A DNA stretch of 64,000 bases from Bacillus sp. Cs-700 (GTDB lineage Bacteria; Bacillota; Bacilli; Bacillales; Guptibacillaceae). The position numbers were made by a program, and so were the translations under genes. The notes under the pieces are model-generated. The model ran no database searches. It saw only the letters and a list, made by a program, of their open reading frames with translations, and was not told the origin of the DNA. Each line of letters begins with the position of its first letter. Position 1 is the first letter of the stretch. The stretch covers positions 3,830,001 through 3,894,000 of the forward strand of contig NZ_CP041063.1 in the NCBI RefSeq assembly GCF_011082085.1, given 5' to 3'. Of this stretch, positions 16,282-24,719 are shown in pieces.

Positions 16282-17277
16282 ATGATTACGTTTGATAAAA
16301 CAACGAAAACATATGAAGGCAATGTCACCGCCGTCAAAGGAGTCGATTTTACCGTAGAAGAAGGTGAAATTGTCGTTCTATTAGGCCCTTCCGGCTGCGG
16401 AAAAACGACATTGCTCCGAATGGTTAACCGACTTGAGTCGATCTCGGATGGAAAAATTACGATTGATGGACAAGATTCCATGTCATTGAACCAAACAGCC
16501 TTAAGAAGAAAAATTGGCTACGTGATTCAAAGCAATGGTTTGTTCCCGAATATGACCATTGAAGAGAATGTGATGATCGTTCCAGATCTCTTAGGCTGGA
16601 GCAAAAAGGATAAGAAAGAACGGTTCCATAAGCTCATGGAGATGATTGGATTAAGCGGAGAGAAATTTGGAAAGCGGTATCCGCATGAACTTTCCGGAGG
16701 ACAGCAGCAGCGCATCGGGGTTATCCGGGCACTTGCGGCAGATCCACCCGTTATGCTCATGGATGAACCTTTTGGAGCACTCGATCCGATTATCCGGGAG
16801 AAAATTCAGGATGAATTTTTGCAAATCCAAAAGGAAGTCAAGAAAACGATTTTGTTTGTGAGTCATGATATTGACGAAGCCATCAAAATGGCGGATAAAA
16901 TTGTGCTTCTTCGTGGTGGAGAGCTCATGCAATATGATACGCCTTCTGAGATGCTGGTCCGTCCTAAAAATGAATTCGTTCGAGAGTTCTTTGGAAAAGA
17001 CAGGGCCATTAAAAGCTTAAGTTTACATACAATCCAGGACCTCCAGGAAATGATTGGTCTTGCGGAATTTGATGATGCCATTACTGACACAAAGACGATT
17101 AATGTAAACCATGATCTCCGAAACACCTTATCCATGTTACTGAATCAGGAAGCGGATCAGGTGATCGTGAGTGATGATGACGGAACGAAGCTCGGTGCGA
17201 TCACAATTGATATTGTTCAGAAATACCTTCATTACGAAATTAAAGCAAAACCAGCCCCTGTTCTAGAGGGGGTATAA
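16282..17277 (+). CDS. Osmoprotectant ABC transporter ATPase (OpuBA/OpuCA type)
   Basis: A 331-residue ATPase. Walker A is GPSGCGKTT at residues 35-43, the Q-loop VIQSNGLFPNMT, the signature LSGGQQQR, Walker B VMLMDEPFGALDP, and the switch His in FVSHD. The C-terminal 90 residues (HDLRNTLSMLLNQEADQVIVSDDDGTKLGAITIDIVQKYL) look like a single CBS module, shorter than the tandem CBS pair of typical OpuCA, so any ionic-strength sensing could be altered. It is 16 bases downstream of the first permease gene. Confidence 0.9.
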   Translation: MITFDKTTKTYEGNVTAVKGVDFTVEEGEIVVLLGPSGCGKTTLLRMVNRLESISDGKITIDGQDSMSLNQTALRRKIGYVIQSNGLFPNMTIEENVMIVPDLLGWSKKDKKERFHKLMEMIGLSGEKFGKRYPHELSGGQQQRIGVIRALAADPPVMLMDEPFGALDPIIREKIQDEFLQIQKEVKKTILFVSHDIDEAIKMADKIVLLRGGELMQYDTPSEMLVRPKNEFVREFFGKDRAIKSLSLHTIQDLQEMIGLAEFDDAITDTKTINVNHDLRNTLSMLLNQEADQVIVSDDDGTKLGAITIDIVQKYLHYEIKAKPAPVLEGV

Positions 17278-17278
17278 C

Positions 17279-18016
17279 ATGAATAAGAAGAAGATTATTA
17301 GTCTTGTTGTACGGTATTCCGTTTACGGGCTGGTCGCTTTGTTCTTCTTTTGGGCGATTCGTAACAACTATTTTGATTACATTTTTACAGAGTCCACAAC
17401 ATTTTGGCATTTAGTTAAACAGCACTTACAGCTTGTGCTCGTTTCATCCGTGCTCGCCTTACTCATTGCCATACCTGGTGGCATACTCGTTACGCGAAAG
17501 CCATTTCGACGAGCCGAGTGGGTTGTCTCGAATACGGTTAACCTGGGTCAAACAATTCCCAGTCTTGCCGTGCTCGCCTTGATGATTAGTATTCTTGGGA
17601 TTGGCTTTCAAACAGCCGTGTTTGCCCTGTTTATCTATTCTCTTCTGCCGATGTATCGCAATACCGTCGCTGGAATTGATTCCATTGATGAAAATTTAAT
17701 TGATGCAGCGAGAGGAATGGGGATGAAGCCGATCCAAATTCTTTTCCGAATCGAATTACCGAATGCAGCGTACTCCATTCTAGCGGGAGTTCGGACGGCA
17801 ATTGTATTAAATATAGGAACGGCTGCGTTAGCTTACGTTGTTGGAGGAGGCGGTCTTGGTGTATGGATTTTCACTGGCATTCAGCTGTTTGATAATGGCT
17901 ACTTGATTTCCGGTGCAATCCCCGTTACGCTACTCGCCATTTTTGTTGACTATCTGCTTCGACTTCTCGAGCGTCTGATCGTTCCTGAAGGGTCAAAACC
18001 GTCACAAGAATTGTAA
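17279..18016 (+). CDS. Osmoprotectant ABC transporter permease (OpuBD/OpuCD type)
   Basis: A 245-residue second permease with the EAA-type loop LIDAARGMGMKPIQILFRIELPNAAYSILAG, closely resembling the loop of the first permease. It has six or so hydrophobic segments and a long N-terminal soluble stretch (residues 28-48). It starts one base after the ATPase stop codon and is translationally coupled to it. Confidence 0.88.
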   Translation: MNKKKIISLVVRYSVYGLVALFFFWAIRNNYFDYIFTESTTFWHLVKQHLQLVLVSSVLALLIAIPGGILVTRKPFRRAEWVVSNTVNLGQTIPSLAVLALMISILGIGFQTAVFALFIYSLLPMYRNTVAGIDSIDENLIDAARGMGMKPIQILFRIELPNAAYSILAGVRTAIVLNIGTAALAYVVGGGGLGVWIFTGIQLFDNGYLISGAIPVTLLAIFVDYLLRLLERLIVPEGSKPSQEL

Positions 18017-18035
18017 TGTGTTAGGAGGTGTTGAT

Positions 18036-18947
18036 GTGAAAAGGAAGATGATTAGTGGAATCATCATCGTATTGATCTTAACGATGGTAACATCCTGCTC
18101 AACGGTTGGAATTGGCGGAAAGCCAATTTCTGTTGGTGGGAAAAACTATACCGAACAGTACTTGCTCTCAGAAATGACGGCTTTCCTTCTTGAGGACGCC
18201 GGTTATGATGTGAAGCAAATGAATAATTTGAGTAGTACCGTTGTGCGTAAAGCCCTAGAGAATGAGCAAGTCGACTTAATGTGGGAATACACGGGTACGG
18301 CACTGCTTACCTACATGGGGCAGGATACCATCGCTGATCCTGCCAAAGCGTTTCAGCGAGTAAAAGAAATTGATGGGAAAGAGAACGATATCCATTGGAT
18401 GAACATGTCTAACGTAAACAACACGTACGCGCTCGCCATGAGAGAAGAACAGGCGAAAGAGTTAGGGATTCAATCCATCAGTGATCTCGCAGCTTATATG
18501 AATGATCATCCTGGCGAGCTTTCCATTGCCTCTGACGCCGAGTTTGCGAACCGTCCCGATGGTATTCCTGGGGTAGAAAAAACGTACGGATTTCAGTTCG
18601 ATACAAATCAAATCAACCAGATGGATATCGGGTTAACACAAAGAGCATTGGACAATGGCGACGTTGACGTATCGGTTGCATTTGAAACCGATCCCACCAT
18701 TGTGGAATATAACTTAATTACGCTTAAGGATGACAAGAATTTCTTTCCTCCTTATACAGCCGCAGTGACGATTAATGAAGACGTCTATGAAAAATATCCA
18801 GAAGTAAAAGAAATCACAAAACCACTTGCCGAACAGCTAAACAGCGACATCATGCGAGAATTAAACTACAAGGTCGACATTGAAGGAAACAGTGTATCTG
18901 TTGTAGCGCATGATTGGCTTGTGGAGAATGGGTTATTGGAAGAGTAG
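18036..18947 (+). CDS. Osmoprotectant-binding lipoprotein (OpuBC/OpuCC type)
   Basis: A 303-residue lipoprotein with signal MKRKMISGIIIVLILTMVTSC, the lipobox Cys being near residue 21. The mature start (KPISVGGKNYTEQYLLSEMTAFLLEDAGYDV) is the family hallmark, and the quaternary-amine cage aromatic residues are expected in WEYTGTALLTYMG. AGGAGGTG lies five bases before GTG 18036; the in-frame codon at 18018 lies before that site and is rejected. It delivers glycine betaine, carnitine or choline to the two permeases upstream. Confidence 0.9.
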   Translation: MKRKMISGIIIVLILTMVTSCSTVGIGGKPISVGGKNYTEQYLLSEMTAFLLEDAGYDVKQMNNLSSTVVRKALENEQVDLMWEYTGTALLTYMGQDTIADPAKAFQRVKEIDGKENDIHWMNMSNVNNTYALAMREEQAKELGIQSISDLAAYMNDHPGELSIASDAEFANRPDGIPGVEKTYGFQFDTNQINQMDIGLTQRALDNGDVDVSVAFETDPTIVEYNLITLKDDKNFFPPYTAAVTINEDVYEKYPEVKEITKPLAEQLNSDIMRELNYKVDIEGNSVSVVAHDWLVENGLLEE

Positions 18948-18959
18948 AGATTGACACTT

Positions 18960-19005
18960 AAAAAAGGCCTTTCCCTCAGTGTAATGAGGAGAAAGGCCTT
19001 TTTTA
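18960..19005 (+). terminator. Terminator of osmoprotectant operon
   Basis: AAAAAAGGCCTTT and AAAGGCCTTTTTT form the base of a long stem, extended by CCTCA/TGAGG. The loop is GTGTAA. Confidence 0.88.
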
Positions 19006-19049
19006 TGTAGAAAGAAGCTTCTACTGGTGAACAAAGACGTCTGCTATTT

Positions 19050-19086
19050 CAGTTAGAATGATTCTAGTTAGCCAATAAACTGACCA
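19050..19086 (+). repeat. Dispersed intergenic repeat, copy D (short)
   Basis: CAGTTAGAATGATTCT is followed by AGTTAGCCAATAAAC and CTGACCAACACACC. It is a truncated copy holding the leader and one to two units. It lies 45 bases after the osmoprotectant operon terminator and just before the stop codon of the convergent rpiR-type gene. Confidence 0.65.
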
Positions 19087-19094
19087 ACACACCG

Positions 19095-19844
19095 TCATGA
19101 ACCTACATTCTTCTTCAAATAGCTCTCAAACAGTAAATCGATTAAGAGCATTAACGTCGAACGTGCGGTGATGTCATATCCGCCGAACTTCACTTTTCCA
19201 ACCGTCATGCTCAGGTTGGTTTTTACCATTCGACCGAGCGTGGAGTCAGATGAATTTGTGATCGCTGCCGTATCAACGACCATAAAGGAAAGCTTTTCAG
19301 CCGCGTGAATGAGGGTTTTCGTTTCGCCACTTGTTGAAATAAAAAAGACAAGGTCATCGGCTTTAACCATGTTCGGTAGCAAGTCGATCATATGTGATTC
19401 ATATGTATAATGCGTTTGTTTGTTCGTTTGCATGAGTAGCTTACTGAAGTATTCGGCCATCATTTTTGATAAACCAACCCCAACGACAATAACCCTAGAA
19501 GCTCTTGCAACTTTCTCGCTTAGTCGATCAAGTTCATCTAGTTGAATGGTTTCAAAGGCTTGTATAAAACTCTTTTTGTAGCTTTCCACCGGATGATCGT
19601 TTAACATCCTTTGTTGGTCATCGCTGCTCTTCAACCGGTACTTCAGTTCCGAAAAGCCCTCTAATCCAAGCTTGTGAGACATGCGTACGATTGTGGTTGT
19701 ACTCACATTATTCACTTTTGCGATTTCAGTGAGTGAGAGATTTTTCGCTTCGGTTAAATGCTGGTCAATGTAATACAGCACCTGTTTCTCCGTAGGCGTC
19801 AGTTGTGCAAGGTGATTCCCAAATTGGTCAATGATCTGTCCCAT
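19095..19844 (-). CDS. MurR/RpiR-family transcriptional regulator
   Basis: A 249-residue regulator. The N-terminal HTH_6 domain (LTPTEKQVLYYIDQH, LSLTEIAKVNNVSTTTIVRMSHKLGLEGFSELKYRL) is followed by a SIS sugar-phosphate-binding domain (ASRVIVVGVGLSKMMAEYF, DDLVFFISTSGETKTLIHAAEKL). It is divergent from the PTS-GH38-GH13-glycerate kinase operon at 20013. A perfect palindrome lies in the shared intergenic region at 19899-19920. The SIS domain probably senses a phosphorylated sugar made by that pathway, such as a hexosyl-phosphate glycerate or mannose-6-P (inference). Confidence 0.87.
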   Translation of the reverse strand: MGQIIDQFGNHLAQLTPTEKQVLYYIDQHLTEAKNLSLTEIAKVNNVSTTTIVRMSHKLGLEGFSELKYRLKSSDDQQRMLNDHPVESYKKSFIQAFETIQLDELDRLSEKVARASRVIVVGVGLSKMMAEYFSKLLMQTNKQTHYTYESHMIDLLPNMVKADDLVFFISTSGETKTLIHAAEKLSFMVVDTAAITNSSDSTLGRMVKTNLSMTVGKVKFGGYDITARSTLMLLIDLLFESYLKKNVGS

Positions 19845-19898
19845 AATAAACTCCTCTTTTACGTGTATGCTAGGTCAAGTATAGCATGCGCTTTCATG

Positions 19899-19920
19899 AG
19901 TCTGTACAATTGTACAGACT
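19899..19920. promoter_or_regulatory. 22-bp perfect palindrome, probable RpiR operator
   Basis: AGTCTGTACAA is followed at once by its exact reverse complement, TTGTACAGACT. Extra half-sites (TGTACA at about 19923, GTACAA near 19950) follow. It lies between the divergent regulator and PTS genes. About 50 bases later TGTAAGTGTTTTCA (19971-19984) loosely resembles a catabolite-repression cre site. Confidence 0.75.
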
Positions 19921-20012
19921 ATGTACATAAACAATCAATCATTCTATGGTACAACATAACTATAGCAACTTGTAAGTGTTTTCAACACAAGAAAGTTAGG
20001 AGTGAATGGGAT

Positions 20013-21977
20013 ATGGAACTAAAGAATATGACGGCTCCAAATTTAATCATGTTCGATGTGAAAGCGGATAACAAAGAGCAAGTCATTAAGCAACTCACAT
20101 CAACCTTATTTAAAGAAGGCTACTTAGAATCAGAACAACCATTTTTGGAAGCGGTTTTACAAAGAGAGGACGTATCACCAACAGGAATGGAGAGAGGGCT
20201 TGCGATTCCGCATGGCAAATCGTCTGTTGTCAAAAAAGCCGTCTTTGCGGTTGCGAGGTTAACAACCCCTCTCGACGATTGGCAAAGCATTGATCCGACG
20301 AATAAAGTGCAACTGGTCTTCTTGATTGCGATTCCAGAAAGTGAAGCGGGAACCACGCATTTAAAGGTATTGTCTACGCTAAGCACTAATTTAATGCGCG
20401 ACGGGTATCTCGAACGTCTGATGGCATCGGAATCAACGGATGAATTTCTAGAAGGTCTCGATCTGGAAGAAAAGGAAGAAACAAAAGGTGATCAGGCGTA
20501 TACAAAAACCGTTGTCGCGGTCACTGCCTGTGCAACAGGAATTGCTCATACGTACATGGCGGCAGAAGCGCTTGAAAAAGCAGGGCGTGAACTTGGTGTG
20601 AATGTCCTAGTTGAAAAGCAGGGTGCAAACGGAATTGAAGACGCGCTCACGGCTTCGGTCATCGAAAAAGCAGATGCCGTGATTTTAGCAACGGATATCG
20701 CTCCGAAACAAAAAGAACGGTTTGCAGGGAAACCATATGTGCAAACACGTGTAGCTGAACCGCTTAGACGTGGAAAAGAAATGATACAAAAAGCGTTAAC
20801 GAATCCAGACGGCATTGTTAAGAAAGACGAATCAGACGACGCTGCAGCTCCTTCCTCTCAGAGTGGTGGAGGGTTTCTAAAAGACACCGTTCAAGCCGTT
20901 ATGACCGGGATCTCTTACATGATTCCAGTCATTGTTGCAGCAGGGTTAATGATGGGGATTGCGAAGCTTGGCGCCATGCCATTTGGTCTTGTGAATGAGT
21001 TAGGCGATCCGAAATACGCCACGCATTCAAATGAACTCTTCGTCATCTTACACCACCTTGATCTGTTTGGCGGATTAATCTTTAAATTTATGTATCCGAT
21101 CTTTGCTGCATTTGTTGCGTATTCCCTTGCTGACCGCGTTGGTTTAGTATCCGGGTTTATTGGAGGAGCCTTTGCTGGTGGACTTCATTACACTTTCTGG
21201 GGAATTGCGGACGGCATTCCATCAGGTTTCTTAGGTGCCTTAATTCTTGGTTTAGCTGCAGGGTATATTTCACGATTCTTGAACCAGAAAATTCAACTCA
21301 GTAAGAACTTCCAGGCGATGAAACCGATGTTTCTTATTCCTGCAATCAGTGTACTATCGATCTTTTTCTTAAACTTTTATATCGTTGACCCTGTGTTTGG
21401 TGGGTTGAACGTCGTCTTGCGTACTTGGATCGAATCAGCTCAAGGAACGGGCGATGTTGTTCTGGCATCGATTATCGCTGCAGCGACAGCGTTTGACCTT
21501 GGTGGTCCAATTAATAAAGCAGCCGGTGCGATCGCGATTGGTCTCGCAGCGGATGAAGTTTATCCATTAACGGCACGCGTATTAGCGATTGTTATCCCAC
21601 CAATCGGACTTGGTCTAGCAACGGTTATCGATAAATATGTTGTAGGGCGTCGTGTTTTTGAAGCAGATCTTCGTGTCGCTGGGAACACCGCGCTACTACT
21701 AGGGTTTATCGCAATTAGTGAAGGAGCCATTCCATTTATGCTTCGGAATCCGCTGATCACGATACCGATCAACATTCTCGGCGCAATTCTCGGCGCTAGT
21801 ACAGCCGTTTTATTAGGCGCAGTGCAATGGCTGCCGCTACCCGCTTTCTGGGGATGGCCGCTCGTTGAAAACCTGTGGGCTTACTTGCTAGGACTTATCG
21901 TTGGTGCAGCCTTTATCGCATTCGCCAACATCTTTGTTCGCTTTACGATTTTGAAGAAAAAAGAAAGTCACGCTTAA
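20013..21977 (+). CDS. PTS EIIABC, fructose/mannosylglycerate family (MngA-like)
   Basis: A 654-residue three-domain permease-kinase. The IIA domain has RGLAIPHGK with phospho-His67; the IIB domain has TACATGIAHTYMAAEAL with phospho-Cys173; the IIC domain from about residue 290 has ten or so helices and KAAGAIAIGLAADEVYPL. The FruA/MngA subfamily imports and phosphorylates fructose or 2-O-alpha-mannosyl-D-glycerate. The neighbouring GH38 and glycerate kinase genes favour a hexosyl-glycerate. The start is ATG 20013 after AGGAGTG; the open frame extends upstream through the operator region without a better start. No PEP-sugar control domain is attached. Confidence 0.88.
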   Translation: MELKNMTAPNLIMFDVKADNKEQVIKQLTSTLFKEGYLESEQPFLEAVLQREDVSPTGMERGLAIPHGKSSVVKKAVFAVARLTTPLDDWQSIDPTNKVQLVFLIAIPESEAGTTHLKVLSTLSTNLMRDGYLERLMASESTDEFLEGLDLEEKEETKGDQAYTKTVVAVTACATGIAHTYMAAEALEKAGRELGVNVLVEKQGANGIEDALTASVIEKADAVILATDIAPKQKERFAGKPYVQTRVAEPLRRGKEMIQKALTNPDGIVKKDESDDAAAPSSQSGGGFLKDTVQAVMTGISYMIPVIVAAGLMMGIAKLGAMPFGLVNELGDPKYATHSNELFVILHHLDLFGGLIFKFMYPIFAAFVAYSLADRVGLVSGFIGGAFAGGLHYTFWGIADGIPSGFLGALILGLAAGYISRFLNQKIQLSKNFQAMKPMFLIPAISVLSIFFLNFYIVDPVFGGLNVVLRTWIESAQGTGDVVLASIIAAATAFDLGGPINKAAGAIAIGLAADEVYPLTARVLAIVIPPIGLGLATVIDKYVVGRRVFEADLRVAGNTALLLGFIAISEGAIPFMLRNPLITIPINILGAILGASTAVLLGAVQWLPLPAFWGWPLVENLWAYLLGLIVGAAFIAFANIFVRFTILKKKESHA

Positions 21978-22052
21978 AATAAATACAGGGGCACATCTTG
22001 CAAAAGAGTGACCCCTCTTTCTATTAACGAGGCATCCTTGGAGGGAAACCGA

Positions 22053-24719
22053 ATGAAGCAGAAAAAAGTATACGTCATCCCACACTCACATTGGGACCGT
22101 GAATGGTATTTTACAATCGAAGATTCGAACTTGTTGTTAGTTGAAAATATGGACCGTCTGATGGACGTTATGGAAAAGGATCCGAACTATACAGGCTATG
22201 TGTTCGATGCGCAATCGTCTATTCTTGAAGAATATTTAAAAATCAGACCTGAAGAGAAAAAGCGTCTTGCGAGCTTAATCCACGACAAGCGGATATTTGT
22301 TGGTCCCTGGTATACCCAGGCAGATTCGCTTTTAGTAAACAAAGAGTCGCTCATCCGAAATTTGCTGTATGGTACGCGCATTGCCGAAAAGATGGGGCAC
22401 AGCATGAACGTCGGTTATCTCCCAGATATCTTCGGACAAAACACGTACTTGCCATCAATTTTTAACGAGTTCGGCATCGATTACAGCATTCTGCAGCGCG
22501 GGATTTACACCGATCAGCTAAAAGGTGATTTGAATTTCACCTGGAAATCTCCTGACGGAAAAAGTGTGAAAGCCAATAACATCTACTTTGGGTACGGGCC
22601 AGGGAAGTTCTTGTCAGATGATCAGAATTATATGGAAGAACGACTGCTTCCCATCTTAGATAAAATTTCTGCTATGAACAAAAGCACGGATAACTTGCTA
22701 CTACCGGCAGGAGGCGATCAGGTTCTTATTCGGGAACATTTCCCTGAAACCGTAAAGGCATTGAACGAAAAGGATGAGAAACATGAGTACATCCTTTCAG
22801 ATTATGAAACGTTCATGAACGAAACGTTCGATGATGTGGATCGCTTCACGAATGTGATTGAAGGCGAACTGATCGCCACGCAGAAATCACGTATTCACAA
22901 CACGATCCGTTCACAGCGGTATGACATTAAGAAGCTAAATGATTTCGCAGAAAAGAAGTTGATTCATGAGTTAGAGCCGCTTGGAAGCATTGCGAGCACG
23001 CTCGGATTACGCTATCCAAACGTCTGGCTTGATGAAATGTGGAAGATGCTCTTCGACGTGCATGCGCACGACAGCATCGGCGGCTGTAATTCGGACGATA
23101 CGAATCAGGAAATCGTCAACCGATTAACGAAAGTGATTCGCATGGCGGATGGATGCTTGAATTTGTTGAAAAAGCAAATCACGGAAGCGGTTAGCCGTAA
23201 CCTGAATAACGATTCCATTTTGGTTCTGTTCCAACTACTTCCTACTCCTTTTGAAGGGTCACAAAAGGCGATTTTGTTTACGAGAGAAAAAGATTTTTCC
23301 GTTAAAGGTTTGAACGGCGACATCGTTGAGATGGACATCCTGAACCAGGACTATATGAGCGGTGGAAAGACGATCGTCGTAACCGCTGAAGGGGAAAAAC
23401 AAGTCGAAGCGCCGGGGTATTACCGAAATCACGTGCTGCTTCATAACCTTGAGTTGCCTGCAATGGGGTATCAAACGTATGAAGTTTTTGATGGCGTTGA
23501 AGCGAGTACTGAAAAGCCAGGTCAGGTAGACAAAATGAAGATCGAAAATGATCATCTGGCCATTTTTGTAGAGGACGAGTGCTTGAAGATCGCAATAAAA
23601 TCAAACGGACAAATCATTCATGACTTCTTGACGTTCGAGAACGTAGCGGATGCAGGGGACTCGTACGATTTCTCTCCATTAAAAGGGGACGAGCCGATCT
23701 ATAGTCGCGTACAATCCGTTAATGTGAGTGCCAAAAAGTGCGTGCAAATGATGAACGTCGAGCACGAGCTTCATGTACCTGCAAACCTGGAAGAGCGAGA
23801 ATCCGGCATCCGGACGAAAGAGCTCGTTATTCAGTCCACGTTCGAGCTTCGTACGGGGGAAGATTTCCTTCGCGTGACGCACAATGTTAACAATGATGTG
23901 AAAGATCATCGTGTTAGAGTATTGCTGCAAACGTCGCTACATCAACCAGAGCATTCATTCGGCGATCAGGGCTTTAGCTTCATCCAGCGCCCGACTGTGA
24001 ATCCTTATATGGCGAGCTGGAAAGAGCAGAAGTTCGCGGAAGCACCAGTGCCGATCTATCCGCTTGAAAATATCGCTGGCGCAACAGATGGCAAGCTAAC
24101 CGCTGCGGTGGTGACGAAGGGAATCAAAGAATATCAGCTAATTAAAGAGACAGGCGAACTTGCGTTAACATTATTTAGAAGTGTCGGGCTACTTGGGCGA
24201 GATGATCTGGAATGGCGCCCGGGTAGAGCATCAGGGATTAACAACAAAGTCGTCTACACTCCTGACGCACAGATGCAGGGTAAGATGACGTTTGAGTACG
24301 CGGTTCACTTTTCGGAAAGTTATGATAAGCGCGCACTATTTAAAACAATCGATCGCTACAATGATCATGCGGTAAGCTACCAAAAACAAACGCTTAACAC
24401 GTTTGAAGAACGATTGGATCGATTTGAAATTCCTTACCCTGTTACGTCGCTACCAGCATCGTTCAGTTTGATGCAAACATCGAACGAGAATGTATTCTTC
24501 AGTTCCATGAAACAAGCACATGATGACCGGACAATCATAATCAGGCTCTTTAATCCAAGCACTCAAGAACAGAAGGTCCAATTGCTTGGTGAGCACATTC
24601 AATCGATGATGAAAACCACATTGGATGAGAAAAATGGCATTGAAATGAACGATGATGTCACCGTCCCATCAAAAGGGTACGTGACCTTGAAACTGACGAC
24701 AAAGGTGGATGTGCAATGA
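22053..24719 (+). CDS. GH38 alpha-mannosidase (MngB-like)
   Basis: An 888-residue glycoside hydrolase family 38 enzyme. The zinc-binding signature HSHWDREW is at residues 11-18, the nucleophile is Asp125 in GYLPDIFGQ, and HDSIGGCNSDD completes the metal site. The long beta-sandwich C-terminal half is intact. In Escherichia coli MngB hydrolyses PTS-imported 2-O-(6-phospho-mannosyl)-glycerate to mannose-6-P and glycerate, and its length of about 880 residues matches. Here it follows the EIIABC gene by 75 bases and overlaps the GH13 gene by four bases (ATGA). GGAGGG precedes ATG 22053. Confidence 0.9.
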   Translation: MKQKKVYVIPHSHWDREWYFTIEDSNLLLVENMDRLMDVMEKDPNYTGYVFDAQSSILEEYLKIRPEEKKRLASLIHDKRIFVGPWYTQADSLLVNKESLIRNLLYGTRIAEKMGHSMNVGYLPDIFGQNTYLPSIFNEFGIDYSILQRGIYTDQLKGDLNFTWKSPDGKSVKANNIYFGYGPGKFLSDDQNYMEERLLPILDKISAMNKSTDNLLLPAGGDQVLIREHFPETVKALNEKDEKHEYILSDYETFMNETFDDVDRFTNVIEGELIATQKSRIHNTIRSQRYDIKKLNDFAEKKLIHELEPLGSIASTLGLRYPNVWLDEMWKMLFDVHAHDSIGGCNSDDTNQEIVNRLTKVIRMADGCLNLLKKQITEAVSRNLNNDSILVLFQLLPTPFEGSQKAILFTREKDFSVKGLNGDIVEMDILNQDYMSGGKTIVVTAEGEKQVEAPGYYRNHVLLHNLELPAMGYQTYEVFDGVEASTEKPGQVDKMKIENDHLAIFVEDECLKIAIKSNGQIIHDFLTFENVADAGDSYDFSPLKGDEPIYSRVQSVNVSAKKCVQMMNVEHELHVPANLEERESGIRTKELVIQSTFELRTGEDFLRVTHNVNNDVKDHRVRVLLQTSLHQPEHSFGDQGFSFIQRPTVNPYMASWKEQKFAEAPVPIYPLENIAGATDGKLTAAVVTKGIKEYQLIKETGELALTLFRSVGLLGRDDLEWRPGRASGINNKVVYTPDAQMQGKMTFEYAVHFSESYDKRALFKTIDRYNDHAVSYQKQTLNTFEERLDRFEIPYPVTSLPASFSLMQTSNENVFFSSMKQAHDDRTIIIRLFNPSTQEQKVQLLGEHIQSMMKTTLDEKNGIEMNDDVTVPSKGYVTLKLTTKVDVQ

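Noticed and set aside
19758-20012. N-terminal extension of the PTS protein
   Set aside because: It would run through the operator palindrome and overlap the divergent regulator; ATG 20013 has a proper AGGAGTG and fits the IIA domain start.
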